This document shows positions 1 through 6,067 of a DNA stretch of 11,411 nt, piece by piece (positions within the stretch are counted from its first letter, which is position 1; each line of letters starts with the position of its first letter). Made by a program: the position numbers and the translations under genes. The notes under the pieces were generated by a model. The model made no database searches. It was not told where the DNA came from and saw only the letters and a list, made by a program, of their open reading frames with translations. Source of the stretch: Acidobacteriota bacterium (lineage in GTDB: Bacteria; Acidobacteriota; Thermoanaerobaculia; Gp7-AA8); NCBI GenBank assembly GCA_003223695.1, contig QHVY01000196.1, positions 1 to 11,411 of the forward strand, given 5' to 3'.

Positions 1-667
1 TGTCCGCGAGCTTTCGCGCCGAGAGATCGCTGTATCCGAGTTGACGCATTTGGGCGATGTAGGCCGCGTCGACGCGGCCCACCCGAAAATTTACGGCCTC
101 CCGCAGCGTCAGATTCGCGTAACCGGCTTTCGCCATTTCGCGCAGAAAATCGGGTGTGATGCGGAAGATAGCGATCTCCTCCACCTCGCGCTGGTTCGGC
201 TGATATCCCATGTCGCGCAGATCGCGAATCGTTTGCGGAGAGAAATCGTGGGCGGCAAACACCAGCAGTTGATCGTCGCTGAATCCGGTGTAGCCGAGAG
301 CGTCCATGTCGTGAACGAATGATTCGCTCGGCGTGAAGTGGAAGTGACCGGCGCCGGTTCCATTTGCGACCCGCCCCTCGAATGCGATCACGCCCGCGGG
401 GCGTCGCAATTCGAATTGCACGTTCGCCGCGGACGACTGCAAGTCGTTTTTCGACAGGCCGGCGAAATGCGCCAGCGGCTCGTCGAATCCCATGATGTTG
501 TTCCACCCCATCCCGCGACGCTCGCTGGTCTGGGAGCCGCGGAAGAGGGTCATCTGAACGCGGTCGTCCTGCAGCTCCGCAGTCCAGACGCCGCTTCGCG
601 GCTCGGTGTTGGCGTAGGCGGAAAAGCAGACCGCGATCGCCAGAATGATGAAGAGAAGGGTTTTCAT
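1..667 (-). CDS. Secreted protein with GY-ended repeats, BlaR1-associated type (C-terminus cut by window edge)
   Basis: The frame is open from ATG at 667-665 to the left edge, giving 222 residues with no stop, so the gene is partial. A GAGGTG Shine-Dalgarno lies 7 nt before the ATG. Residues 1-19 form a signal peptide (MKTLLFIILAIAVCFSAYA). Residues 27-112 look like a compact beta domain ending in FEGRV..GTGAGHFHF. After this come four repeats of about 28-29 residues, each ending in a GY pair: FVHDMDALGY (117-126), TIRDLRDMGY (146-155), FLREMAKAGY (174-183) and YIAQMRQLGY (203-212). From family knowledge, this layout is common in Acidobacteriota proteins encoded with, or fused to, BlaR1/M56 sensor peptidases. 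It probably acts in the periplasm, but its biochemical role is not known. The operator-bearing promoter just upstream supports control by a BlaI-type repressor. The repressor gene itself is not in the window. Confidence 0.82.
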   Translation of the reverse strand, partial: MKTLLFIILAIAVCFSAYANTEPRSGVWTAELQDDRVQMTLFRGSQTSERRGMGWNNIMGFDEPLAHFAGLSKNDLQSSAANVQFELRRPAGVIAFEGRVANGTGAGHFHFTPSESFVHDMDALGYTGFSDDQLLVFAAHDFSPQTIRDLRDMGYQPNQREVEEIAIFRITPDFLREMAKAGYANLTLREAVNFRVGRVDAAYIAQMRQLGYSDLSARKLAD

Positions 668-686
668 GCGGTCACCTCGACGGGCC

Positions 687-730
687 ATCATCTACGAAAT
701 GATTCGTATTGTCAACGAAAGTTTTCGTAG
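687..730 (-). promoter_or_regulatory. Sigma70-type promoter with two BlaI/MecI-like operators
   Basis: On the minus strand a perfect -35 TTGACA (715-710) is followed by exactly 17 nt and a -10 GATGAT (692-687, 4 of 6 consensus bases). One dyad, TACGAA-N4-TTCGTA (693-708), fills the -35/-10 spacer exactly. A second, related dyad, CAACGAA-N4-TTCGTAG (713-730, one mismatch), overlaps the -35. Their centres are 21 bp apart, two helical turns, so two dimers would sit on the same face of the DNA. Occupancy would block RNA polymerase. The half-site TACGA resembles the TACA/TGTA half-sites of BlaI/MecI repressors, and the gene served is of a BlaR1-associated type. The identity of the repressor is therefore inference; the geometry is seen directly. 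Confidence 0.75.
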
Positions 731-787
731 TAGGGCACGACTGCGTCGTGCCGAATCCCCGAGTGCGGCACGCAGCCGGGCCCTACT
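729..787. repeat. 59-bp palindromic intergenic repeat
   Basis: The ends are 8-bp inverted repeats, AGTAGGGC (729-736) and GCCCTACT (780-787). The arms continue as imperfect inverted copies of about 25 bp, both containing CTGCGT and TGCCG. The left arm also folds on itself: GGCACGAC (734-741) pairs with GTCGTGCC (745-752) around a TGC loop. There is no T-tract, so it is not a classical terminator. It contains the TAG stop of the thioredoxin-like gene, and its left end abuts the second operator. It looks like a REP/MITE-type dispersed element, but no second copy is present here to prove that. Confidence 0.6.
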
Positions 788-1385
788 GCAAAGCCTCGGC
801 GAGGACCACTCCCAGCTTTTTCAGTTCCCGCTGCGCTTCCCGCCCCTTGCGAGGGAAGACGCAGCGCAGATCCCACGCCGATTTGTAAAGGGAGACCGCC
901 GAGTCGCGATCCCCGGCGAGGGCCTTTTTTCTGGCGTCATCGAGCTGTCCGTCGAGCGTCGATTCTCGCGCGCGCAGTTGATCGCGAACCAGCCGCTCCA
1001 CCGCCGTGACGCGCAACGCTCCGCGCTCACTCTCGACTTTTCCGAGCGCCTTTCCATCCGCCCCGATCAGGACGACGATTGGCAACGCGCTCGCCACGCC
1101 GAGTTTTTGAATCATCGCCCCGTCGTCGGTACGAATCACATTCATCGCTACGCACTGTGATGCGAACGCGGTCAGAGAGCGCGAAAAAAGCAGATCGGAG
1201 TGTTTGAAATCATCGCGCGACGCAGGGATCCAGTAAAGCGTCAGCGGCGCGATGCTCGGCGGATCGCCGGGAACGATCACTTTCCATGGGACGAATGAAA
1301 CAGGGCCGTTGAGATCTCCAGCCCACCCGTTCCACGCCAGGAGAATCCCGAAGGCCGCCGCGAGTCGGACCCACACGACGCGCAT
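783..1385 (-). CDS. Exported thioredoxin-fold protein without CxxC
   Basis: A 200-residue protein starting at ATG 1385, with GAGAGGAG 7 nt upstream. Residues 1-22 form a signal peptide ending in WAG. Residues 46-118 follow the thioredoxin order: strand and helix from PLTLYWIPAS, then VAMNVIRTDD, then the cis-proline loop SALPIVVLIGADGKALGKV (Pro102). The position where CxxC should sit reads PASR, so no redox-active dithiol exists; the only cysteines are C78 and C174. The tail (about 145-195) is a charged, TPR-like helical pair (ARKKALAGDRDSAVSLYKSA). A redox-dead thioredoxin domain points to a binding or scaffolding role in the periplasm, perhaps in envelope protein assembly; this is inference. 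Its stop codon lies inside the palindromic repeat. It is divergent from the dehydrogenase gene. Confidence 0.72.
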   Translation of the reverse strand: MRVVWVRLAAAFGILLAWNGWAGDLNGPVSFVPWKVIVPGDPPSIAPLTLYWIPASRDDFKHSDLLFSRSLTAFASQCVAMNVIRTDDGAMIQKLGVASALPIVVLIGADGKALGKVESERGALRVTAVERLVRDQLRARESTLDGQLDDARKKALAGDRDSAVSLYKSAWDLRCVFPRKGREAQRELKKLGVVLAEALQ

Positions 1386-1450
1386 GCCGCAACTCCTCTC
1401 GATCGCGTGTGGCGGATTATATGCTTACGGTCGTGCTTGGTGTTTGACAC
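1386..1450. promoter_or_regulatory. Divergent intergenic promoter region
   Basis: These 65 bp separate the starts of the thioredoxin-like gene (minus) and the dehydrogenase gene (plus). On the minus strand a consensus TATAAT lies at 1421-1416, about 31 nt before the ATG at 1385; no convincing -35 is seen. The same AT-rich block on the plus strand (TATATG, 1419-1424) could serve the rightward gene, so the two -10 regions would overlap. The rightward assignment is weak. Confidence 0.4.
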
Positions 1451-2593
1451 ATGAAATGCGTTCTACTTTTCTTCTGCGCCGCATCCGCCGGCGCGCAACA
1501 AATCGTTCTCCAACAAATCGCCGCGGTGAGCCGGCCTGTCGGAATCGTCAACGCCGGCGATTCGCGCCTTTTCTTCGTACTGCAAGCCGGTCAGATCGTC
1601 ATCTATGACGGCACGGCGGTGCGCGCAACACCCTTTCTTGATATTCGATCGCAAGTCACTCCAGGCATCTCCGGCGACACCGAACAAGGATTCCTCGGCC
1701 TGGCCTTTGATCCGCGTCACAACGGATTCTTTTTCGTCTACTACACGAACGCGTCCGGCAACATCATCCTCGCACGATATAGCGTTTCGGCCACCGATCC
1801 CGATCGCGCCGATCCGAACAGCGGCACGACGGTGCTGACAATCAATCATCCGAATTTTACGAATCACAACGGCGGAGAGCTGCAGTTCGGACCGGACGGT
1901 TTTTTGTACATCGGTGTTGGTGATGGCGGTTCGCAAGGTGACCCGAACAACCACGGACAGGACCGCTCGCAACTCCTCGGAAAAATTCTGCGCATCGACG
2001 TCAGTTCGCTGCCCTATCGCATTCCGCCGTTGAACCCGTTTGTGAACACGGCCGGCGCGCGCGGCGAGATCTGGGCATATGGCCTGCGCAACCCGTGGCG
2101 ATTTTCATTCGATCGCAACAGCGGCGATCTCTTCATCGCCGACGTCGGTCAGAACGCCTGGGAAGAAGTCGACTTTCAACCGTCGACGAGCATCGGCGGC
2201 GAAAATTACGGATGGCGGCGGATGGAAGCGACGCATTGCTTCAATCCGTCGACCGGTTGCCAGGACGGCACCCTGATCTTGCCGATCCTCGAGTATTCGC
2301 ACGCGAACAATGCCTGCTCGATCACTGGCGGCTATCGATACCAAGGCTCACGATTTCCGCGAATGAAAGGAATTTATTTCTACGGCGATTTCTGCAACGG
2401 TTTGATTTCAGGCGCAACACAGTCAAGCAGCGGATCGTGGACATCACGTTCGCTGCGGTCGACACGACTGAATCTCAGCACGTTCGGCGAAGACGCGAAC
2501 GGCGAAATCTACATTGCGGACCTCAACGGCGCGGTGTATCAAATCACCGACGCGACTCCGCTGCCCGCGCGACAACGCGCGGTGAAGAAGTGA
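1451..2593 (+). CDS. Secreted PQQ-dependent sugar dehydrogenase family protein (sorbosone/glucose dehydrogenase type)
   Basis: A 380-residue protein with a short signal peptide (residues 1-15, cleavage near AGA-QQ) and one six-bladed beta-propeller of the soluble glucose/sorbosone dehydrogenase (GSDH) family. Diagnostic blocks are QGFLGLAFDPRH (79-90), NHNGGELQFGPDGFLYIGVG (138-157, with H139 at the catalytic-histidine position), GLRNPWRFSFD (211-221, with the PQQ-contacting Arg), ADVGQNAWEEVD (230-241) and GGYRYQG (293-299). Family members oxidise sugars or sugar-like aldehydes in the periplasm using PQQ and calcium; the substrate here cannot be read from sequence. The start is firm because a TGA lies in frame two codons upstream. 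There is no clear Shine-Dalgarno. It ends back to back with the convergent zinc-ribbon gene: TGA at 2591-2593 is followed directly by that gene's stop. Confidence 0.9.
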   Translation: MKCVLLFFCAASAGAQQIVLQQIAAVSRPVGIVNAGDSRLFFVLQAGQIVIYDGTAVRATPFLDIRSQVTPGISGDTEQGFLGLAFDPRHNGFFFVYYTNASGNIILARYSVSATDPDRADPNSGTTVLTINHPNFTNHNGGELQFGPDGFLYIGVGDGGSQGDPNNHGQDRSQLLGKILRIDVSSLPYRIPPLNPFVNTAGARGEIWAYGLRNPWRFSFDRNSGDLFIADVGQNAWEEVDFQPSTSIGGENYGWRRMEATHCFNPSTGCQDGTLILPILEYSHANNACSITGGYRYQGSRFPRMKGIYFYGDFCNGLISGATQSSSGSWTSRSLRSTRLNLSTFGEDANGEIYIADLNGAVYQITDATPLPARQRAVKK

Positions 2594-2893
2594 TCACCAT
2601 TTCCTACCGCACGCCGCGCATCGCCAGCGCGGACCGATGACGAAGAAGATGCTCCCCGCAAGTGCGAGAAGAAACGCGGCGAGCGTCTGATCGACAGCAA
2701 GGCCGACGCCGAAAACCAGTGCGAGGAAAAGTGCATACAGTCGCATCTTGTGGATCGGCCGCACATCGCGCGAGCCGCACTCTGCGCACTGCTCCGGGGC
2801 GCGCGCGGGGTCGGCATCGCTCGGGCGGACGAACTCCGCGTGCTCGACACCGTGCAAACGGTTGAGGAAGTCGTCCTCGTCCGGGTCGGTCAT
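2594..2893 (-). CDS. Small membrane protein with split zinc ribbon
   Basis: With ATG at 2893 the protein has 99 residues. An acidic N-terminus (MTDPDEDDFLNRL) is followed by CAECGSRD, then two hydrophobic helices (LYALFLALVFGVGLAV and TLAAFLLALAGSIFFVIG), then CAACGRKW at the extreme C-terminus. The two CxxC knuckles could pair in the cytoplasm to form one zinc ribbon, with a membrane hairpin inserted between them. An alternative ATG at 2911 adds six residues, and its codon would overlap the start codon of the divergent glycosylase gene within a CATG at 2909-2912. No strong Shine-Dalgarno supports either start. No function is assigned; such proteins are generally annotated as hypothetical. 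Confidence 0.68.
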   Translation of the reverse strand: MTDPDEDDFLNRLHGVEHAEFVRPSDADPARAPEQCAECGSRDVRPIHKMRLYALFLALVFGVGLAVDQTLAAFLLALAGSIFFVIGPRWRCAACGRKW

Positions 2894-2909
2894 GCGAACA
2901 TCATCGCCC

Positions 2910-3539
2910 ATGAATCGCTTCGATCGATTCATCAATGCTCTTACGCGCGCGCAAGTTTCCGATCGCGCCTGCAACCAGTACGCGCGTGGTGATCGTGCAA
3001 ACGCGATTCGACGTCGAAATCTTCAGCTCTATCTCGAACAGATCGGCAAACCGCGCATGCTTCTCGTCGGCGAAGCGCCAAGCTATGGAGGCGGGCGGTT
3101 GACCGGAATCGCGTTCACCAGCGAATCGATCATGATGAAACTCCTCGGCGAGCACCGCGGCTTTCGCAAGGCTACGCCCGGCGCAAAACTATCGACCGAA
3201 GCCAGCGCGACGATGGTGTGGGCGACGATCAAGCACATCGATCCGCTTCCGCTACTGTGGAATGCATTTCCATTTCATCCGTTCACGACCGGCAATCCGT
3301 TTTCCAATCGCATTCCCACTGCCGGCGAGCTTCAAACCGGTGCACCGTTTCTGGAGTCGCTTCTGCAGCTCTTTCCCATCGAGCGCGTCGTGGCGATCGG
3401 AAACTTCGCCGAGCGCTCGCTCACTCGCCTCGGCATCGGGCACACGAAAGTCCGGCATCCGTCGCAAGGCGGCAAAAAGAAATTCGTGGAGGGAGTCTTG
3501 AGATTAGCCGCCGATTCGCGACATCTCGACCTTCGCTAA
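2910..3539 (+). CDS. Uracil-DNA glycosylase superfamily protein
   Basis: A 209-residue cytoplasmic protein beginning MNRFDRF. Superfamily motifs are in order: motif 1 GEAPSYGGGRLTG (54-66) with the nearby FTSES; NAFPFHP (118-124) in the substrate-pocket position; GNFAERSL (164-171); and motif 2 RHPSQGG (182-188), containing the HPS that contacts DNA. Family members excise uracil or related bases from DNA, leaving abasic sites for base-excision repair. Exact substrate and family number are not determinable. An upstream ATG at 2892 is possible, but MNRFDRF is the start I recall for this family. No Shine-Dalgarno is visible, so it may be leaderless or weakly initiated. It diverges from the zinc-ribbon gene, and its last 36 bases overlap the convergent moaA tail. 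Confidence 0.83.
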   Translation: MNRFDRFINALTRAQVSDRACNQYARGDRANAIRRRNLQLYLEQIGKPRMLLVGEAPSYGGGRLTGIAFTSESIMMKLLGEHRGFRKATPGAKLSTEASATMVWATIKHIDPLPLLWNAFPFHPFTTGNPFSNRIPTAGELQTGAPFLESLLQLFPIERVVAIGNFAERSLTRLGIGHTKVRHPSQGGKKKFVEGVLRLAADSRHLDLR

Positions 3540-4511
3540 TCCGGCGGTCTCCGAGGAGCGGATTTCGGAGTAGCGGTCGTCGCGGCCGCGCCACGCGACG
3601 CGAATCGCATCGAGAATTTCTTCATCCGACGCGCGGTGTCGAAGACCTTGTCGAAGATCGTGACCTTCCGTCGCGAAGAGGCAGAGATACAACTGACCGT
3701 CCGCGGTCAACCGGGCGCGCGTGCAACTTCCGCAGAACGGCTGCGTGACCGAGCTGATCACGCCGAATTCGCCCTCGCCGTCGCGGTACTTCCATCGCTC
3801 GGCCACTTCGCCGAAGTAATTTGGATGCGCCGGTTCGACCGGCCATTCGCGGCCGATGCGTTCGACCACTTCGCGGCTCGGCACGACATCTTCCATTCGC
3901 CAGCCGTTCGTCGTTCCGACATCCATATATTCGATGAAACGGACGATATGACCCGTTCCGCGAAAGCGGCGCGCCATTTCGACGATGCTCTTTTCGTTCA
4001 CCCCGCGTTTGACCACCATGTCGATCTTGATCGGCCACAGGCCCGCTTCGTTCGCCGCATCGATTGCGTCGAGCACGCGTTGAACAGGGAAGTTGACATC
4101 ATTCATGGCGCGAAAGACGTCATCGTCGAGCGAGTCGAGGCTGATGCTGATGCGGTGCAGACCGGCATCTTTCAAGGCGCGGGCCTTCTCCCGGGTCAGG
4201 AGTGAACCGTTCGTGGTGATCGTCAGATCGCGGATGCCTTTCACGTGCGCCAGCATCTCAACGAGCGATTCCAGATCGCGTCGCAGCAGCGGCTCGCCGC
4301 CGGTCAGGCGAATTTTCTCGACGCCGAGGTGTGCGAAGAGCTGCGTAAGCCGGGTGATCTCCTCGAACGTCAGCAGGTCCTCACGGCGGAGGAATTCGAA
4401 ATCGCGGCCGAAAATCTCCCGTGGCATGCAGTACGTGCAGCGAAAGTTGCAGCGGTCGGTGACCGAGATCCGCAGATCGCGAAGAGGGCGGCCGAGACGG
4501 TCGAGGGGCAT
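3504..4511 (-). CDS. moaA: GTP 3',8-cyclase MoaA
   Basis: A 335-residue radical-SAM enzyme that converts GTP to 3',8-cyclo-H2-GTP, the first step of molybdenum cofactor synthesis. The N-terminal SAM cluster motif is CNFRCTYC (C21, C25, C28), followed by GGEPLL (71-76), TTNGS (99-103) and SISLDSLD (122-129). The second, GTP-binding cluster is FCGSCTRARLTADGQLYLC (C260, C263, C277). The C-terminus ends in GG, as required in active MoaA. Length is typical. No other moa/moe genes are in this window, so the partner MoaC must be elsewhere. It reads in the same direction as the flavin-reductase/esterase pair, but a 114-bp repeat intervenes. Its 3' end overlaps the convergent glycosylase gene by 36 bp. 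There is no strong Shine-Dalgarno before ATG 4511. Confidence 0.95.
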   Translation of the reverse strand: MPLDRLGRPLRDLRISVTDRCNFRCTYCMPREIFGRDFEFLRREDLLTFEEITRLTQLFAHLGVEKIRLTGGEPLLRRDLESLVEMLAHVKGIRDLTITTNGSLLTREKARALKDAGLHRISISLDSLDDDVFRAMNDVNFPVQRVLDAIDAANEAGLWPIKIDMVVKRGVNEKSIVEMARRFRGTGHIVRFIEYMDVGTTNGWRMEDVVPSREVVERIGREWPVEPAHPNYFGEVAERWKYRDGEGEFGVISSVTQPFCGSCTRARLTADGQLYLCLFATEGHDLRQGLRHRASDEEILDAIRVAWRGRDDRYSEIRSSETAGLAKVEMSRIGG

Positions 4512-4542
4512 TTGCGCATTGGTAACACGAAACCGAGGTCCG

Positions 4543-4656
4543 CGTCATCCTGAGCGGAGCGAAGGATCTCAAGTTGCGTATCGTGAGATCCTTCGCCGTC
4601 GGAGCCTGCCCTGAGCGAGCGCGAAGCGCGAGTCGAACGGGCGGCTCAGGATGACG
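4543..4656. repeat. 114-bp composite palindromic repeat (CATCCTGAG-type)
   Basis: Outer 13-bp perfect inverted repeats CGTCATCCTGAGC (4543-4555) and GCTCAGGATGACG (4644-4656) enclose an inner perfect inverted pair, GCGAAGGATCTCA (4559-4571) and TGAGATCCTTCGC (4584-4596), and a CCTGAGCGAGCG...GCGAGTCGAACGGG segment. I recognise these as commonly dispersed intergenic repeats of GC-rich soil bacteria. The element fills most of the moaA-esterase gap and its right end supplies the last three sense codons and TGA stop of the esterase. There is no coding potential and no T-tract. Confidence 0.75.
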
Positions 4657-5467
4657 TTGGGGGCGGGAACAAAAACTCCAGCATCGGGCGCGCCCGTCGT
4701 GCCCATGCGCGCTCGCTGTGATCGCCCCGCGGCTCCTCCTCGAAGTGCAGATCGGCGTCGCTCCAGCCCTTTTTCAGGAGGCGATCGCGCAGTGTGCGTG
4801 CATCTCGGAGAGTGTCCCGCCCCTCCCGCCCACCCACGTCCAGCCAGATTCGCGGGCGCGGGCCGTCGAAACGATCGACGAGATCGAGAATGGCGCGCTT
4901 GTTCCACCAGACTGAGGGCGACATTACCGCGAGCCTCCGAAAGACCTCCGGGCGGGTCAGACCGAGATAGAGCGAGACGAGGCCGCCGAGGGAGGAGCCG
5001 CCGGTGGAGGTGTCATCGGGACGCGTTCGGTATTGGGAATCGATCAGCGGCTTCAGCTCGTCGATCAACAGGCGTGCGTAATATGCCGACTTACCGCCGG
5101 CCTGGCGCGATTCATCGCGCGTCGGCGTGTATTGGTCGATTCGATCCGGACCGGCGTGATCAACGCCGACGATGATCATCGGCTCTGCTCTGCGATCGCT
5201 GATCGCCAGATCGGCCGCCTCGTTCAATCGCCAATGTTGTCCGGGAATGAACGCGCGCTGCGGTTCGAAGAGATTCTGCCCATCCTGCATGTACAGCACC
5301 GGATAGCGTGCGTCGCCGCGATCGTAACCTGGTGGAAGATAGACGGTGATCGGACGCGAGAATTCCTCGACCCTTTCGAGCACGCCCTGACGCGCCGCGC
5401 GACGGCGATTCTGCAGCCGTAGAACGCGACCGAAGGTCGCCCGAAGAGTCTCCCGCATCTCCCGCAT
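4646..5467 (-). CDS. Alpha/beta-hydrolase esterase (Fes/esterase-D type)
   Basis: A 273-residue cytoplasmic protein (no signal peptide) of the putative-esterase family that includes enterochelin esterase and S-formylglutathione hydrolase. Key blocks are ITVYLPPGYDR (40-50), YPVLYMQDGQNLF (55-67), the nucleophile elbow GGSSLGGL (156-163, nucleophile S159), SPSVWWNK (183-190), a likely acid in LDVGGREG (209-216, D210) and catalytic H250 in GDHSERAW. Substrate is unknown; a carboxylic ester is expected. ATG 5467 overlaps the TGA of the upstream flavin-reductase gene by one base (TGATG), so the two are translationally coupled and probably work in one pathway. An in-frame ATG at 5458 is an alternative. 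The C-terminal TSS and stop come from the neighbouring repeat, so the original tail may have been replaced. Confidence 0.87.
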   Translation of the reverse strand: MREMRETLRATFGRVLRLQNRRRAARQGVLERVEEFSRPITVYLPPGYDRGDARYPVLYMQDGQNLFEPQRAFIPGQHWRLNEAADLAISDRRAEPMIIVGVDHAGPDRIDQYTPTRDESRQAGGKSAYYARLLIDELKPLIDSQYRTRPDDTSTGGSSLGGLVSLYLGLTRPEVFRRLAVMSPSVWWNKRAILDLVDRFDGPRPRIWLDVGGREGRDTLRDARTLRDRLLKKGWSDADLHFEEEPRGDHSERAWARRARPMLEFLFPPPTSS

Positions 5468-5940
5468 CAGGCGCGCATCTCGCGATAGCCGCTGCGGAAG
5501 TAGATGAGCGGAGAGCCTTCGCGAGTCTGAGCGTCCACCACCTCACCGATGAAAATCGAATGATCGCCGCCCGGCACCTGCCTCTGGACTGTGCATTCGA
5601 GTGTCGTCAGCGCGCCTGCGATCAGAGGGAGTCCCAGCTCACCACGGCGCAGTTCGATGCCGGAGAATTTGTCCTCCGATCGCGAAGCGAAGCGCGCGGA
5701 GATGTCCTCCTGATCCGAGCTGAGGATACTCACGCCGAACTTGCCTGAGGAGGAGATTGCGTCGTGCGTTTTCACGATCTTCTCGATGCAGACCAGCACC
5801 AGCGGAGGGTGCAGCGAAAGCGAGGCGAATGAGGCCACCGTCATGCCGAACGGTTTGCCCTGGTGCTCCGTGGTTACTACCGTCACGCCGCTTGCAAAAT
5901 GGGACATCGCGAGCTTGAATGCCGACTCATCAATGGGCAT
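5467..5940 (-). CDS. Flavin reductase-like FMN-binding protein
   Basis: A 157-residue protein of the flavin-reductase-like domain family (split-barrel FMN-binding fold). Visible motifs are FASGVTVVTT (15-24), GMTVASFASLSLHPPLVLVC (32-51, the FMN-contacting loop), HDAISSSGKFGVSILSS (59-75) and the signature GDHSIFIGEV (125-134). Family members reduce FMN/FAD with NAD(P)H or serve as the reductase partner of two-component monooxygenases. No oxygenase gene is adjacent. I chose ATG 5940 because homologues start just before the MSHFASGVTVVTT segment; the longer open frame upstream is translated palindromic repeat. It is first in a coupled pair with the esterase (TGATG overlap). It is divergent from the DUF4097 gene, with the GTTGGCC repeat lying between them. 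Confidence 0.88.
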   Translation of the reverse strand: MPIDESAFKLAMSHFASGVTVVTTEHQGKPFGMTVASFASLSLHPPLVLVCIEKIVKTHDAISSSGKFGVSILSSDQEDISARFASRSEDKFSGIELRRGELGLPLIAGALTTLECTVQRQVPGGDHSIFIGEVVDAQTREGSPLIYFRSGYREMRA

Positions 5941-5959
5941 TGCCGGGCGGAGTTTAGCA

Positions 5960-6025
5960 GTTGGCCGTTGACTGTTGGCTGTTGGCCGATCCGCCTCGGC
6001 CAACGGCGAACGGCCAACGGCCAAC
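5960..6025. repeat. 66-bp GTTGGCC palindromic repeat
   Basis: Built from iterated GTTGGC(C)/CAACGGCC units. The outer arms GTTGGCCGTTG (5960-5970) and CAACGGCCAAC (6015-6025) are perfect inverted repeats. The inner pair GTTGGCCGA (5981-5989) and TCGGCCAAC (5996-6004) closes a 6-nt loop, so the whole can fold as one long imperfect hairpin. It sits between the divergent flavin-reductase and DUF4097 starts and occupies much of that 127-bp gap, so promoters must lie within it or at its edges. Long open frames through it are not real coding sequence. Confidence 0.7.
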
Positions 6026-6067
6026 CTTTTCCGCTCACGTGCGTACAAACTCGCGAAGGAGATCACC

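Noticed and set aside
41..730. Plus-strand open frames across the left edge
   Set aside because: They are shadows of the minus-strand secreted repeat protein, which has a signal peptide, Shine-Dalgarno and promoter.
734..752. Rho-independent terminator after the thioredoxin-like gene
   Set aside because: A hairpin exists but no T-tract follows on either strand; it is better explained as part of the palindromic repeat.
2748..2909. 54-residue N-terminal extension of the glycosylase
   Set aside because: It is antisense to the zinc-ribbon gene and low in complexity; the family begins at MNRFDRF.
5975..6067. Upstream start for the DUF4097 gene
   Set aside because: It would translate the palindromic repeat; ATG 6068 has a perfect Shine-Dalgarno and begins a signal peptide.
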